A program made the position numbers and the translations under genes. Source: Candidatus Woesearchaeota archaeon (GTDB taxonomy: Archaea > Nanobdellota > Nanobdellia > Woesearchaeales > GW2011-AR4). Taken from it: a stretch of DNA of 7,675 nucleotides. Location: assembly GCA_019323655.1 (NCBI GenBank), contig JAHWGX010000026.1, positions 1-7,675 of the forward strand, read 5' to 3'. Under the pieces are notes generated by a model. That model made no database searches and was not told where the DNA came from. It saw only the letters and a list, made by a program, of their open reading frames with translations. Below, in pieces: positions 1 through 5,150 of this stretch (positions within the stretch are counted from its first letter, which is position 1; every line of letters begins with the position of its first letter).

Positions 1-1
1 A

Positions 2-103
2 GAAGTGTATGAAGAAGCAGTAAAGCCGATTGGAAATGGCGCAATGATTATGTCAGCCAAGAAATATATTGGGAAGAAAGTGTACGTGATTGTCAGAAAG
101 TAG
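2..103 (+). CDS. C-terminal end of a small AbrB/DUF2080-like protein (partial)
   Basis: Only the last 33 codons and a TAG stop are in the window; the start lies upstream. The visible end contains VKPIGNGAMIMSAKKYIGKK followed by a short valine-rich strand. This resembles the end of the short archaeal DUF2080 ('putative transposon-encoded') and AbrB-type swapped-hairpin proteins, where a K(P/S)xGN(S/G) turn is followed by an (A/P)KKYIGKKV strand. Such proteins are small DNA-binding or antitoxin-like factors, often near mobile elements. The assignment rests on recall of this short pattern, and with the N-terminus missing the function cannot be fixed. It reads toward gyrB but is separated from it by about 230 bases with its own promoter signals, so it is probably not in the same operon. 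Confidence 0.5.
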   Translation, partial: EVYEEAVKPIGNGAMIMSAKKYIGKKVYVIVRK

Positions 104-140
104 GATTAATTACGCAACAGAGCATAAAATAATTATTCTG

Positions 141-152
141 TATATTTATTTT
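141..152 (+). terminator. possible T-rich archaeal terminator after the upstream gene
   Basis: A T-rich run lies about 40 bases past the stop codon of the upstream partial gene, following the small palindrome AATAATTATT (127-136). Archaeal RNA polymerase commonly stops at oligo-T stretches. The rest of 104-220 is plain AT-rich sequence in which I see no gene. Confidence 0.3.
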
Positions 153-223
153 CCATATTGAAACAAAACCCTACAAAATCCACAAAAAAGCATATTTTCC
201 CGACGGTAAAATTGAGCGAAACA

Positions 224-231
224 TTTATATA
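224..231 (+). promoter_or_regulatory. TATA box of the gyrB promoter
   Basis: TTTATATA matches the archaeal TATA-box consensus and is preceded by the purine-rich GAGCGAAA, plausible as a BRE. Transcription would start near 252-256, leaving a 5' UTR of about 80 bases before the gyrB ATG. The other promoters here put the start codon about 27 bases after the TATA box, so gyrB is the exception with a real leader. Confidence 0.65.
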
Positions 232-242
232 TGGCTAGCCAT
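231..242. promoter_or_regulatory. 12-bp palindrome abutting the gyrB TATA box (possible operator)
   Basis: ATGGCTAGCCAT is a perfect inverted repeat that begins on the last base of the TATA box and lies before the expected transcription start. A dimeric repressor bound there would block the pre-initiation complex. That role is inferred from position and symmetry; no regulator is identified in the window. Confidence 0.35.
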
Positions 243-334
243 TATTTTTATGCTGATAAGAGCCTAAATCTGGGTCAAATTGTTGTTTAAAACAAGAGGA
301 ATTTAGTCAAAAAACCAAAGAAGAATTTATCAAA

Positions 335-2227
335 ATGGAAGAAACAAAGGATGATTACGGAGCAAAAGACATACAGGTTCTCACAGGGCTCAGCGCAGTA
401 AGGAAAAGGCCTGCAATGTATATAGGCGATACTGGATTGATGGGCCTGCACCACCTTGTCTTTGAGGTAGTAGATAACAGCATAGATGAGGCTATGGCAG
501 GTTTCTGCAATAAGATTGTGGTTATAGTGCACAAGGGCAACTCTGTAACAGTCATAGACAACGGAAGGGGCATTCCTGTTGACATGCACCCAAAATATAA
601 CAAGCCTGCTGTAGAGATAGTGATGACAAAGCTCCACGCAGGTGGAAAGTTTGACAAAAAAACATATAAAGTTTCCGGGGGCCTGCATGGTGTTGGTATT
701 TCCGTGACAAACGCTTTATCCATGGAATTAACCGTGGAGGTAAGAAAAAACGGAAAGATATACCAGCAGAAATACTCGCAAGGAAATCCGACAACAGAGC
801 TTCAGATTGTAGGGGAATCAAACGACCGCGGCACAAAAGTAACTTTTTCTCCGGATCCTGAAATTTTCTCAGAAACAGAGTTCCACTTTGACACCTTGTC
901 AAGCAGGTTAAGAGAGCTGGCTTTTCTAAACAAGGGAATCCACATTACATTATTTGACGAGAGAACCAACAAAAAGCACGAGTTCCAATATGACGGCGGC
1001 ATAGTGTCTTTTGTGGAGTTTCTTAACAAAAACAAAAATCCTCTTCACAAGGCTATCTATTTTGAAAAGGAAAAAAGCAGGGTCAAGGTTGAGGTTGCTA
1101 TACAGTATAATATGGGCTATCAGGAAAATATTTTTACTTTTGCCAATAACATAAATACGCATGAAGGGGGCTCGCACCTGATAGGCTTCAAGACGGCATT
1201 GACAAGGACACTAAACAGTTATGTGGAAAAATTAAAAGCCGGCAATTCAAAGCTTTCCAGCGATGATGCAAGAGAAGGCCTGACAGCAGTCATATCAGTT
1301 AAGCTGCAGGAGCCCCAGTTCGAAGGGCAGACAAAAACAAAGCTTGGAAACTCAGAGGTAAAAGGCATTGTTGAGAGCCTGGTTAATGAGAACTTTGGCA
1401 TTTTCCTTGAGGAGAATCCGGTTATAGCCAAGCTCATTGTGGAAAAATGCATAAACGCTGCCAAGGCAAGGGAAGCTGCTGCAAAAGCCCGCGAACTTAC
1501 AAGAAGAAAAGGCGCTTTAAACCACCATTCCTTGCCGGGAAAATTAGCAGATTGCTCTGAAAGCGACCCTGTGAAATGTGAGCTTTATATTGTGGAAGGC
1601 GACAGCGCAGGCGGCTCAGCAAAGCAGGGCAGAAACAGGCATTTCCAGGCAATACTGCCGCTAAAAGGAAAAATCCTCAACGTGGAAAAAGCCAGGTTAA
1701 ACAAAATTTTTCAGAACGAGGAAATAATCACAATGATAACTGCCTTGGGAACAGGAATATCCGAGGAGTTTGACATAAACAAGCTGAGATACCACAAGAT
1801 AATAATCATGACTGATGCGGATGTAGATGGGTCTCATATAAGGACTCTGCTTTTAACATTCTTTTACAGGCACATGAATCCCCTGATTGCAGCCGGCAAT
1901 GTCTATATAGCGCAGCCTCCTCTGTATAAGGTTTCCAAAAACAAAAAGACTCGTTACATATTTTCTGAGGAAAAGCTTAAGCAGCTTTTTAATGAAATCG
2001 GAAATGAAAATGCATCTGTGCAAAGGTACAAGGGCCTCGGTGAAATGAACCCGCAGCAGCTATGGGAAACCACAATGGACCCTGAAAACAGGACTTTGCT
2101 GCAGGTAAGCCTGGAAGATGCTGTTGAAGCAGACAAGATATTTACAATTCTGATGGGAGAGCAGGTAGAGCCAAGAAGGGAGTTTATACAAAAGCATGCA
2201 AAAGAGGTTGCTAACCTTGATATATAA
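335..2227 (+). CDS. gyrB: DNA gyrase subunit B
   Basis: This is the ATPase subunit of DNA gyrase, which with GyrA introduces negative supercoils into DNA using ATP. The 630-residue protein has the full family layout. The GHKL ATPase domain (about 1-220) carries EVVDNS with catalytic Glu44 and Mg-binding Asn48, DNGRGIP (75-81) and the ATP-lid GGLHGVG (115-121). The transducer domain (about 220-390) holds the QTK loop (Gln332-Thr333-Lys334). The TOPRIM domain has EGDSAGG from Glu421 and DADVDG at 494-499. The C-terminal RYKGLGEMN and final NLDI are also typical. The length fits the short GyrB form without the insertion found in enterobacterial enzymes. The ATG at 335 is the only plausible start; the frame is open upstream to a stop at 257-259 but has no other usable start codon. 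Archaeal gyrases are generally regarded as acquired from bacteria. gyrA does not follow; the next gene, three bases on, encodes a SemiSWEET-like protein. Confidence 0.97.
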   Translation: MEETKDDYGAKDIQVLTGLSAVRKRPAMYIGDTGLMGLHHLVFEVVDNSIDEAMAGFCNKIVVIVHKGNSVTVIDNGRGIPVDMHPKYNKPAVEIVMTKLHAGGKFDKKTYKVSGGLHGVGISVTNALSMELTVEVRKNGKIYQQKYSQGNPTTELQIVGESNDRGTKVTFSPDPEIFSETEFHFDTLSSRLRELAFLNKGIHITLFDERTNKKHEFQYDGGIVSFVEFLNKNKNPLHKAIYFEKEKSRVKVEVAIQYNMGYQENIFTFANNINTHEGGSHLIGFKTALTRTLNSYVEKLKAGNSKLSSDDAREGLTAVISVKLQEPQFEGQTKTKLGNSEVKGIVESLVNENFGIFLEENPVIAKLIVEKCINAAKAREAAAKARELTRRKGALNHHSLPGKLADCSESDPVKCELYIVEGDSAGGSAKQGRNRHFQAILPLKGKILNVEKARLNKIFQNEEIITMITALGTGISEEFDINKLRYHKIIIMTDADVDGSHIRTLLLTFFYRHMNPLIAAGNVYIAQPPLYKVSKNKKTRYIFSEEKLKQLFNEIGNENASVQRYKGLGEMNPQQLWETTMDPENRTLLQVSLEDAVEADKIFTILMGEQVEPRREFIQKHAKEVANLDI

Positions 2228-2230
2228 AAA

Positions 2231-2485
2231 ATGGATTACATTACTATTTTGGGGCTTGCAGCAGGGACATTAACCACAATCGCCTTTTTGCCCCAGGTAA
2301 TCAAGACCTGGAAAACAAAATCCACTGGGGACCTCTCCTTGGTTATGATTATAGGATTCTGCGCTGGCATTATTCTTTGGCTGGTATATGGAATCCTGCT
2401 TGCCTCCCTGCCGATAATCCTCGCAAATGCAGCCACCTTTGTCTTAGCTTTAACAATATTAATTTTCAAAATCAGATACAGGTAA
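2231..2485 (+). CDS. SemiSWEET-type PQ-loop transporter
   Basis: The 84-residue protein has three predicted membrane helices (about 4-22, 37-57 and 60-80), the single triple-helix unit of SemiSWEETs, which dimerise to form a pore. The PQ-loop signature is clear: FLPQ with Pro21-Gln22, followed by VIKTWKTKSTGDLS, then LWLVYG in helix 2 and an Asn (66) in helix 3 where SemiSWEETs place their substrate-contacting Asn. Known members move sugars down their gradient; the substrate here cannot be read from sequence. The ATG lies three bases after the gyrB stop with no convincing Shine-Dalgarno site, so it is probably co-transcribed and perhaps coupled to gyrB. Pairing a gyrase subunit with a sugar-transporter-like protein has no obvious functional logic. 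Confidence 0.88.
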   Translation: MDYITILGLAAGTLTTIAFLPQVIKTWKTKSTGDLSLVMIIGFCAGIILWLVYGILLASLPIILANAATFVLALTILIFKIRYR

Positions 2486-2503
2486 TGTTTTCAATACAAA
2501 ATA

Positions 2504-2511
2504 TTTATAAA
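2504..2511 (+). promoter_or_regulatory. TATA box of the eS1 gene
   Basis: TTTATAAA is centred about 27-28 bases upstream of the ATG at 2535. Transcription would begin at or just before the start codon, so the mRNA is probably leaderless or nearly so. Confidence 0.65.
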
Positions 2512-2534
2512 TCAACTATCTTTTCCCAAGGACA

Positions 2535-3263
2535 ATGGCAAAAACAAAACTAAGCAAAAAGCAGTGGTATAGTATCATTGCTCCAAAAATTTTTGGAAGC
2601 GTGGTATTAGGAGAGACTTATGTCTATGAGCCTGAGCAGATGGTGGGCAAGGGCATAACTCAAAGCCTCATGAATCTCACCAATGATGTAAAAAGGCAAA
2701 ACATAAACATTAACTTTAAGGTTTTTGAGGCCAAAAATGACAAAGCCTTTACCAACATAGTCGGCTACCATATGGTGCAGTCCTCAATCAAGAGGCTGGT
2801 CAGAAGGAATTCTGAGAAAATTGACAGTTCCTTCTCTTGTAAAACTGCTGACAACAAAAGCCTCCAGATAAAGCCCTTTTTAATCACAAGGTCGCCTGTA
2901 AAAGGCTCTGTAGCGACAAAAATCAGAAGAACTGCAAAAGACTTTTTGGTAAGATACGCAGGGGCTGTAAGCTATGACAACCTTATTAATGACCTATTGA
3001 ACCACAAGGTGCAGAGCTCCTTAAAAAAAGAGCTGAACAGGGTTTATCCGCTAAGGATATGCGAGATAAAATCAATGGAAATAGTTGATTTGGAAAAAAG
3101 GGAAGAAGCCAAAAGCAGGAAAAAATCCAGGAAAAAATCAGAGCAAAAACCGGAGAAAAAGGCAGAGGAAAGCAAGGGGAAAAAGCAAAAAAAAGAAAAA
3201 TCCGGAAAAGCAGAAGCCTCTGAAGGCAGCCAAAAAAAGCCTGAAAAGGCAAAAGAATCATAA
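2535..3263 (+). CDS. rps3ae: Small-subunit ribosomal protein eS1 (S3Ae) with lysine-rich tail
   Basis: eS1 is a component of the archaeal/eukaryotic 30S/40S platform and has no bacterial counterpart. The N-terminal KKQWYSIIAPKIFG and following GETYVYEP are the family signature. The core continues through NININFKVF (about 57-65), a GYHMVQSSIKRLVRR helix (77-91) and KIRRTAKDFLVRY (129-141), ending near EIVDLEKREE (182-191). Archaeal homologues are usually about 200 residues; this one has 242. The extra roughly 50 residues are almost entirely Lys, Glu, Ser, Ala and Arg, consistent with a disordered tail that could contact rRNA. The gene is monocistronic by its signals: its own TATA box upstream and an oligo-T stretch downstream. 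Confidence 0.93.
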   Translation: MAKTKLSKKQWYSIIAPKIFGSVVLGETYVYEPEQMVGKGITQSLMNLTNDVKRQNININFKVFEAKNDKAFTNIVGYHMVQSSIKRLVRRNSEKIDSSFSCKTADNKSLQIKPFLITRSPVKGSVATKIRRTAKDFLVRYAGAVSYDNLINDLLNHKVQSSLKKELNRVYPLRICEIKSMEIVDLEKREEAKSRKKSRKKSEQKPEKKAEESKGKKQKKEKSGKAEASEGSQKKPEKAKES

Positions 3264-3274
3264 TCCCAGCAAAA

Positions 3275-3284
3275 CATATTAAAA
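3275..3284 (+). promoter_or_regulatory. possible TATA box for the tRNA-Gln transcript
   Basis: CATATTAAAA lies about 30 bases before the AGCCCCG at 3310. That spacing suits a promoter starting transcription at or near this tRNA 5' end. No comparably placed TATA box is seen before the second AGCCCCG copy at 4268, which favours 3310 as the genuine 5' end. Confidence 0.4.
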
Positions 3285-3291
3285 CTAAAAC

Positions 3292-3308
3292 TATTTTTCT
3301 TGTTTTTA
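3292..3308 (+). terminator. oligo-T terminator of the eS1 gene
   Basis: Two T5 tracts lie about 30-45 bases after the eS1 stop codon, with no stem-loop, as expected for archaeal intrinsic termination. They end immediately before the first tRNA-Gln acceptor-strand copy. Confidence 0.45.
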
Positions 3309-3319
3309 CAGCCCCGTAG
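3309..3319 (+). repeat. Left copy of an 11-bp direct repeat containing the tRNA 5' end
   Basis: CAGCCCCGTAG is identical to 4267-4277. Bases 3310-3316 (AGCCCCG) are exactly complementary to the acceptor 3' strand CGGGGCT at 4351-4357. The two copies bracket the homing-endonuclease region. Confidence 0.9.
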
Positions 3320-3380
3320 TTCTTAGACATAGTTAATGAGCACTGGAAATAAAACCCACTGGACATCCACGCGTAGGATA

Positions 3381-3388
3381 TTTAAATA
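3381..3388 (+). promoter_or_regulatory. Internal TATA box for the hairpin RNA / endonuclease transcript
   Basis: TTTAAATA is a good archaeal TATA box. A start about 27 bases from its centre falls at 3411-3412, almost exactly where the long hairpin begins. The element therefore probably makes its own transcript, beginning with a structured leader, independently of the tRNA promoter. Confidence 0.5.
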
Positions 3389-3392
3389 ACAG

Positions 3393-3404
3393 AATTCTAG
3401 AATT
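3393..3404. repeat. 12-bp palindrome downstream of the internal TATA box
   Basis: AATTCTAGAATT is a perfect inverted repeat between the TATA box and the expected start site, the same kind of position as the palindrome in the gyrB promoter. It could be an operator, but it is AT-rich, so chance is a real possibility. Confidence 0.35.
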
Positions 3405-3407
3405 TAG

Positions 3408-3498
3408 GAAAAAGAGAACACGCAAAACTGCTAAATTAAGATTTTTGGTCTTTGACACAAAAATCTATTACGCAGTTTCGCTTAAAGTTCTCTTTTTC
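3408..3498 (+). ncRNA. Long structured RNA hairpin in the element's 5' region
   Basis: The 91 bases fold on themselves almost end to end. The basal stem is GAAAAAGAGAAC (3408-3419) with GTTCTCTTTTTC (3487-3498), 12 perfect pairs. The middle stem pairs 3422-3431 with 3472-3481, 9 of 10 pairs with one A-C mismatch. The upper stem is AGATTTTTG (3439-3447) with CAAAAATCT (3458-3466), 9 perfect pairs. The apex can close as GTC-TTT-GAC. This is about 30 base pairs broken only by small internal loops, with no meaningful open frame inside. It may be a leader structure, an intron-folding domain or a small RNA. I do not recognise a known RNA family. Confidence 0.6.
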
Positions 3499-3501
3499 TG
3501 G

Positions 3502-3540
3502 ACTCCAAAGTTTTAGAGAAAAATAAAAAACTTTGGAAGT
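3502..3540 (+). promoter_or_regulatory. Second hairpin just ahead of the endonuclease start codon
   Basis: ACTCCAAAGTTTT (3502-3514) pairs with AAAACTTTGG plus AGT (3527-3540), 13 pairs with one bulged A and a 12-base A-rich loop. It ends 8 bases before the ATG at 3549. The weakly Shine-Dalgarno-like AGTGGAT begins inside its descending arm, so folding could dampen translation of the endonuclease. That control is inferred from position. Confidence 0.5.
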
Positions 3541-3548
3541 GGATTACT

Positions 3549-4277
3549 ATGAAAATAGCAAATAAAGAATTAAAATTGGGATTATATGTAGAGAAGAATC
3601 TGTTTTATGTTAAAGGGTCTACACATAGAGTAAAAATTCCAAATTTGGATAAAAATCTAGCATTATTTCTTGGCATTGTTTGGGGTGATGGATGGCTATA
3701 TCAAAGACAAAAAGCAATTAAAAACTATAGTTGGAGGATTGGTATAGTTGAAGATGATAAACCTTTAATCCAACATTTTGTGAATTTAACTGACAAAGTT
3801 TTTCAAATTAAACCTAAGCTTAATGATAGAATAACAAAAACTGAGGCATATTTTAATAGTAAAATAGTCTACGAGTTGTTAACTAATGTTTATGGGTTTC
3901 CAGATGGTTATAAAATAGGAAGGTTGCGTATACCAAACCAAATTTTTGATTCCACACAACTAATGGTTGCTTTCCTAACTGGAATATTTTCAACTGATGG
4001 AAAATTTGTGGTATATAAAACGTATCCAAGAATAGGTGTAGATTCTGCCACATTAATTTTTATAGAAGACATAAAAAAGGTGCTATTAAGATTAAAATTT
4101 AAACCAACATTTTACACTTGGACCAGGAAAAAAGGCAATAACCTATATGGTTTATACCTAAGCGGGTTTGAGCAGGTTACTATGTTTCATAAGAAAGTTG
4201 GCTTTATTGGGGAAAAAGCTAATAAATTAGAGCATTTTCTTGCAAATAATGCCCCGCTTAGACCTGCAGCCCCGTAG
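3549..4277 (+). CDS. LAGLIDADG homing endonuclease (two-motif)
   Basis: The 242-residue protein has two LAGLIDADG motifs, LFLGIVWGDG (39-48, acidic residue Asp47) and AFLTGIFSTDG (141-151, Asp150), about 100 residues apart. This is the arrangement of monomeric enzymes in which both motifs form the domain interface and supply the metal-binding acids. The C-terminal GFIGEKANKLE is also common in the family. It would make a staggered cut at the intronless tRNA-Gln allele so that repair copies the element in; some relatives act as RNA maturases instead. The gene appears richer in A/T at third positions than its neighbours, suggesting transfer. The last residues (PLRPAAP) and the TAG stop are read from the second copy of the tRNA 5' sequence, so the coding region ends inside host-derived DNA. 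The next ATG is far into the protein, so I keep the ATG at 3549. Confidence 0.92.
   Translation: MKIANKELKLGLYVEKNLFYVKGSTHRVKIPNLDKNLALFLGIVWGDGWLYQRQKAIKNYSWRIGIVEDDKPLIQHFVNLTDKVFQIKPKLNDRITKTEAYFNSKIVYELLTNVYGFPDGYKIGRLRIPNQIFDSTQLMVAFLTGIFSTDGKFVVYKTYPRIGVDSATLIFIEDIKKVLLRLKFKPTFYTWTRKKGNNLYGLYLSGFEQVTMFHKKVGFIGEKANKLEHFLANNAPLRPAAP
4267..4277 (+). repeat. Right copy of the 11-bp direct repeat
   Basis: CAGCCCCGTAG is identical to 3309-3319 and provides the last codons and the TAG stop of the endonuclease gene. Its AGCCCCG could also pair with the tRNA acceptor 3' strand, so it competes with the left copy as tRNA 5' end. Confidence 0.9.
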
Positions 4278-4358
4278 AGAGTTTCGCTCGCGGAATCTAG
4301 CGGTCAAGGATAGAGCCCTCTGGAGGCTTTGACGGCAGTTCGAATCTGCCCGGGGCTA

Positions 4359-4371
4359 TTTATTAATTTAG
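4359..4371 (+). terminator. T-rich 3' trailer of tRNA-Gln
   Basis: TTTATTAATTT follows the discriminator base directly. It is a plausible weak archaeal terminator and 3' processing region. Confidence 0.3.
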
Positions 4372-4412
4372 AATTCAAGTTAAAAAAGAAATAAAAATCA
4401 TGCTGGAATTAG

Positions 4413-4502
4413 AGGCGGCGCCAATAGCGCGCCGCAATATAGTCCGCCTCATTTGGCGGCTAATGTGCCGCATTATGTTGCGCCGCATAATTGGCGGCGC
4501 CT
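4413..4502. repeat. GC-rich nested palindromic element between tRNA-Gln and bud32
   Basis: A 90-base GC-rich island sits in AT-rich spacer. The outer arms AGGCGGCGCCAAT (4413-4425) and ATTGGCGGCGCCT (4490-4502) are inverted repeats matching at 12 of 13 positions. Inside are a hairpin CCGCC-TCATTT-GGCGG (4444-4459), a smaller one AATG-TGCCG-CATT (4462-4474), and a direct repeat GCGCCGCA (4429-4436, 4480-4487). GCCGC followed by an A/T-rich stretch recurs three times. It could fold into a branched structure in RNA or a cruciform in DNA. It resembles REP- or MITE-like palindromic repeats; whether other copies exist cannot be told from this window. No open frame of note lies in it. Confidence 0.8.
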
Positions 4503-4514
4503 AAAATCAAAAGG

Positions 4515-4523
4515 AATTATAAT
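4515..4523 (+). promoter_or_regulatory. possible TATA box for bud32
   Basis: AATTATAAT is centred about 32 bases before the bud32 ATG, slightly farther than at the other promoters here. It is the best candidate between the palindromic element and the gene. Confidence 0.35.
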
Positions 4524-4550
4524 TTTTCATAAAGATCAATTAAACTTACA

Positions 4551-5150
4551 ATGAAACTAATAGCACAGGGAGCAGAGTCAAGATTATTTCTGGAAGATAA
4601 TAAGATAGTCAAAGACAGGTTCAGAAAAACCTACAGGATAAGGGAGATAGACGAAAGGCTAAGAAAATTCAGGACAAAAAGGGAGGCAAAAGTCCTGGAA
4701 AAGCTTCAGGCAATAGGCTTCCAAAGCCCAAAATTGGTTTTTAATAACGAAAAAGATACACTGGAAATGGAGTATATCAGAGGGGCACTATTGAAAAATA
4801 TTTTAAACAAAAAAAATTGTATAAAACTATGCAGGGAAATTGGGGAAAAAGTTGCTTTGCTGCACAATAAAGACATTATACACCATGACTTAACGACATC
4901 AAACATGATACTTGGCAAAGAGATTTATTTCATTGATTTTGGCTTAAGCTTTTTTTCAAAAAAAATAGAGGACAAGGCAGTGGATTTACATTTACTGAAA
5001 GAGGCTCTGGAGTCAAAGCACTCTAAAATATGGGAAAAGTGCTATAAAGCAGCTTTGGAAAGCTACGCAGAAAAGGCGGTTGACAGCAAAGATGTGCTAA
5101 AAAGGCTTAATGTAGTTGAGGCAAGGGGGCGCTATAAGGGCAAAAAATGA
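4551..5150 (+). CDS. bud32: KEOPS complex kinase/ATPase Bud32
   Basis: Bud32 is the small atypical kinase of the KEOPS complex, which with Kae1 makes the t6A modification at position 37 of tRNAs reading ANN codons. The 199-residue protein is a stand-alone form, whereas some archaea carry a Kae1-Bud32 fusion. Visible motifs are the glycine-poor loop GAESRLF (7-13), the ATP-binding Lys21, KxYRxxxID (26-34), catalytic loop HHDLTTSNM (111-119) with Asp113 and Asn118, metal-binding DFG with Asp129, and the family's C-terminal RGRYK (192-196). The length is typical. There is no clear Shine-Dalgarno site before the ATG. The stop codon overlaps the start of the next gene in an ATGA junction. No other KEOPS gene is in the window. 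Confidence 0.95.
   Translation: MKLIAQGAESRLFLEDNKIVKDRFRKTYRIREIDERLRKFRTKREAKVLEKLQAIGFQSPKLVFNNEKDTLEMEYIRGALLKNILNKKNCIKLCREIGEKVALLHNKDIIHHDLTTSNMILGKEIYFIDFGLSFFSKKIEDKAVDLHLLKEALESKHSKIWEKCYKAALESYAEKAVDSKDVLKRLNVVEARGRYKGKK

Larger units (their letters stand above)
3320..4295 (+). mobile_element. Homing-endonuclease intron or intron-like insertion in tRNA-Gln
   Basis: About 976 bases separate the tRNA 5' strand from the rest of the molecule. They hold an internal promoter (3381), two strong hairpins (3408-3498, 3502-3540) and a LAGLIDADG endonuclease gene. Archaeal tRNA and rRNA introns excised at bulge-helix-bulge motifs often encode such enzymes, and group I introns are also known in archaea. 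I could not build the canonical 3-base bulge/4-bp helix/3-base bulge at the junctions. The best I see pairs CCGT (3314-3317) with GCGG (4300-4303) and TAGA (3324-3327) with TCTA (4296-4299), leaving unequal bulges. For group I, a T before and a G at the end of the intron are possible (3317 and 4293), but no guide sequence or conserved core is visible. The boundaries may shift by two bases. Confidence 0.6.
3310..4358 (+). tRNA. trnQ: tRNA-Gln(CUG), interrupted in the D-stem
   Basis: The 3' part is intact: D-loop AGCGGTCAA with D-stem strand GGAT (4308-4311), anticodon stem GAGCC/GGCTT (4313-4317 and 4325-4329), loop CTCTGGA with anticodon CTG at 4320-4322, a 4-base variable loop, T-arm GGCAG-TTCGAAT-CTGCC (4334-4350), acceptor CGGGGCT and discriminator A4358. 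CCA is not encoded. The acceptor 5' strand AGCCCCG exists twice, at 3310 and 4268. Joining 3310-3319 to 4296 gives a normal cloverleaf with D-stem GTCT/GGAT; joining after 3317 to 4294 gives AATC-type pairing that is equally good. I prefer 3310 because of the upstream TATA-like site. If 4268 is the true start, only an 18-base insertion remains inside the tRNA. The anticodon identity is secure; the exact exon boundaries are not. Confidence 0.75.

Noticed and set aside
2986..3366. Open frames opposite or within the eS1 tail (minus strand 2986-3366 and 3044-3277, plus strand 3085-3282)
   Set aside because: They mirror the A-rich lysine codons of the tail, giving Phe/Leu/Ser- or Lys-rich nonsense proteins without family features or promoters.
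3310..3380. A second, degenerate tRNA beginning at the left AGCCCCGTA, with a possible D-arm GTTC/GAGC (3319-3322, 3338-3341)
   Set aside because: The would-be D-loop lacks the GG pair, no anticodon arm forms after it, and there is no T-arm sequence nearby.
3318..4293. Group I self-splicing intron
   Set aside because: A T before and a G at the end are available, but there is no guide sequence complementary to CCCCGT and I could not identify the conserved P7/P3 core segments. The R-like GTTCTTAGAC at 3319-3328 has no matching partner nearby. Not excluded; an Infernal search would decide.
4278..4295. A separate 18-base mini-intron in a tRNA starting at 4268
   Set aside because: It would restore the cloverleaf, but no bulge-helix-bulge forms and no promoter is suitably placed before 4268. 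Kept only as the alternative model.
4413..4502. CRISPR array
   Set aside because: The repeats are short, nested and inverted, without regular spacers.
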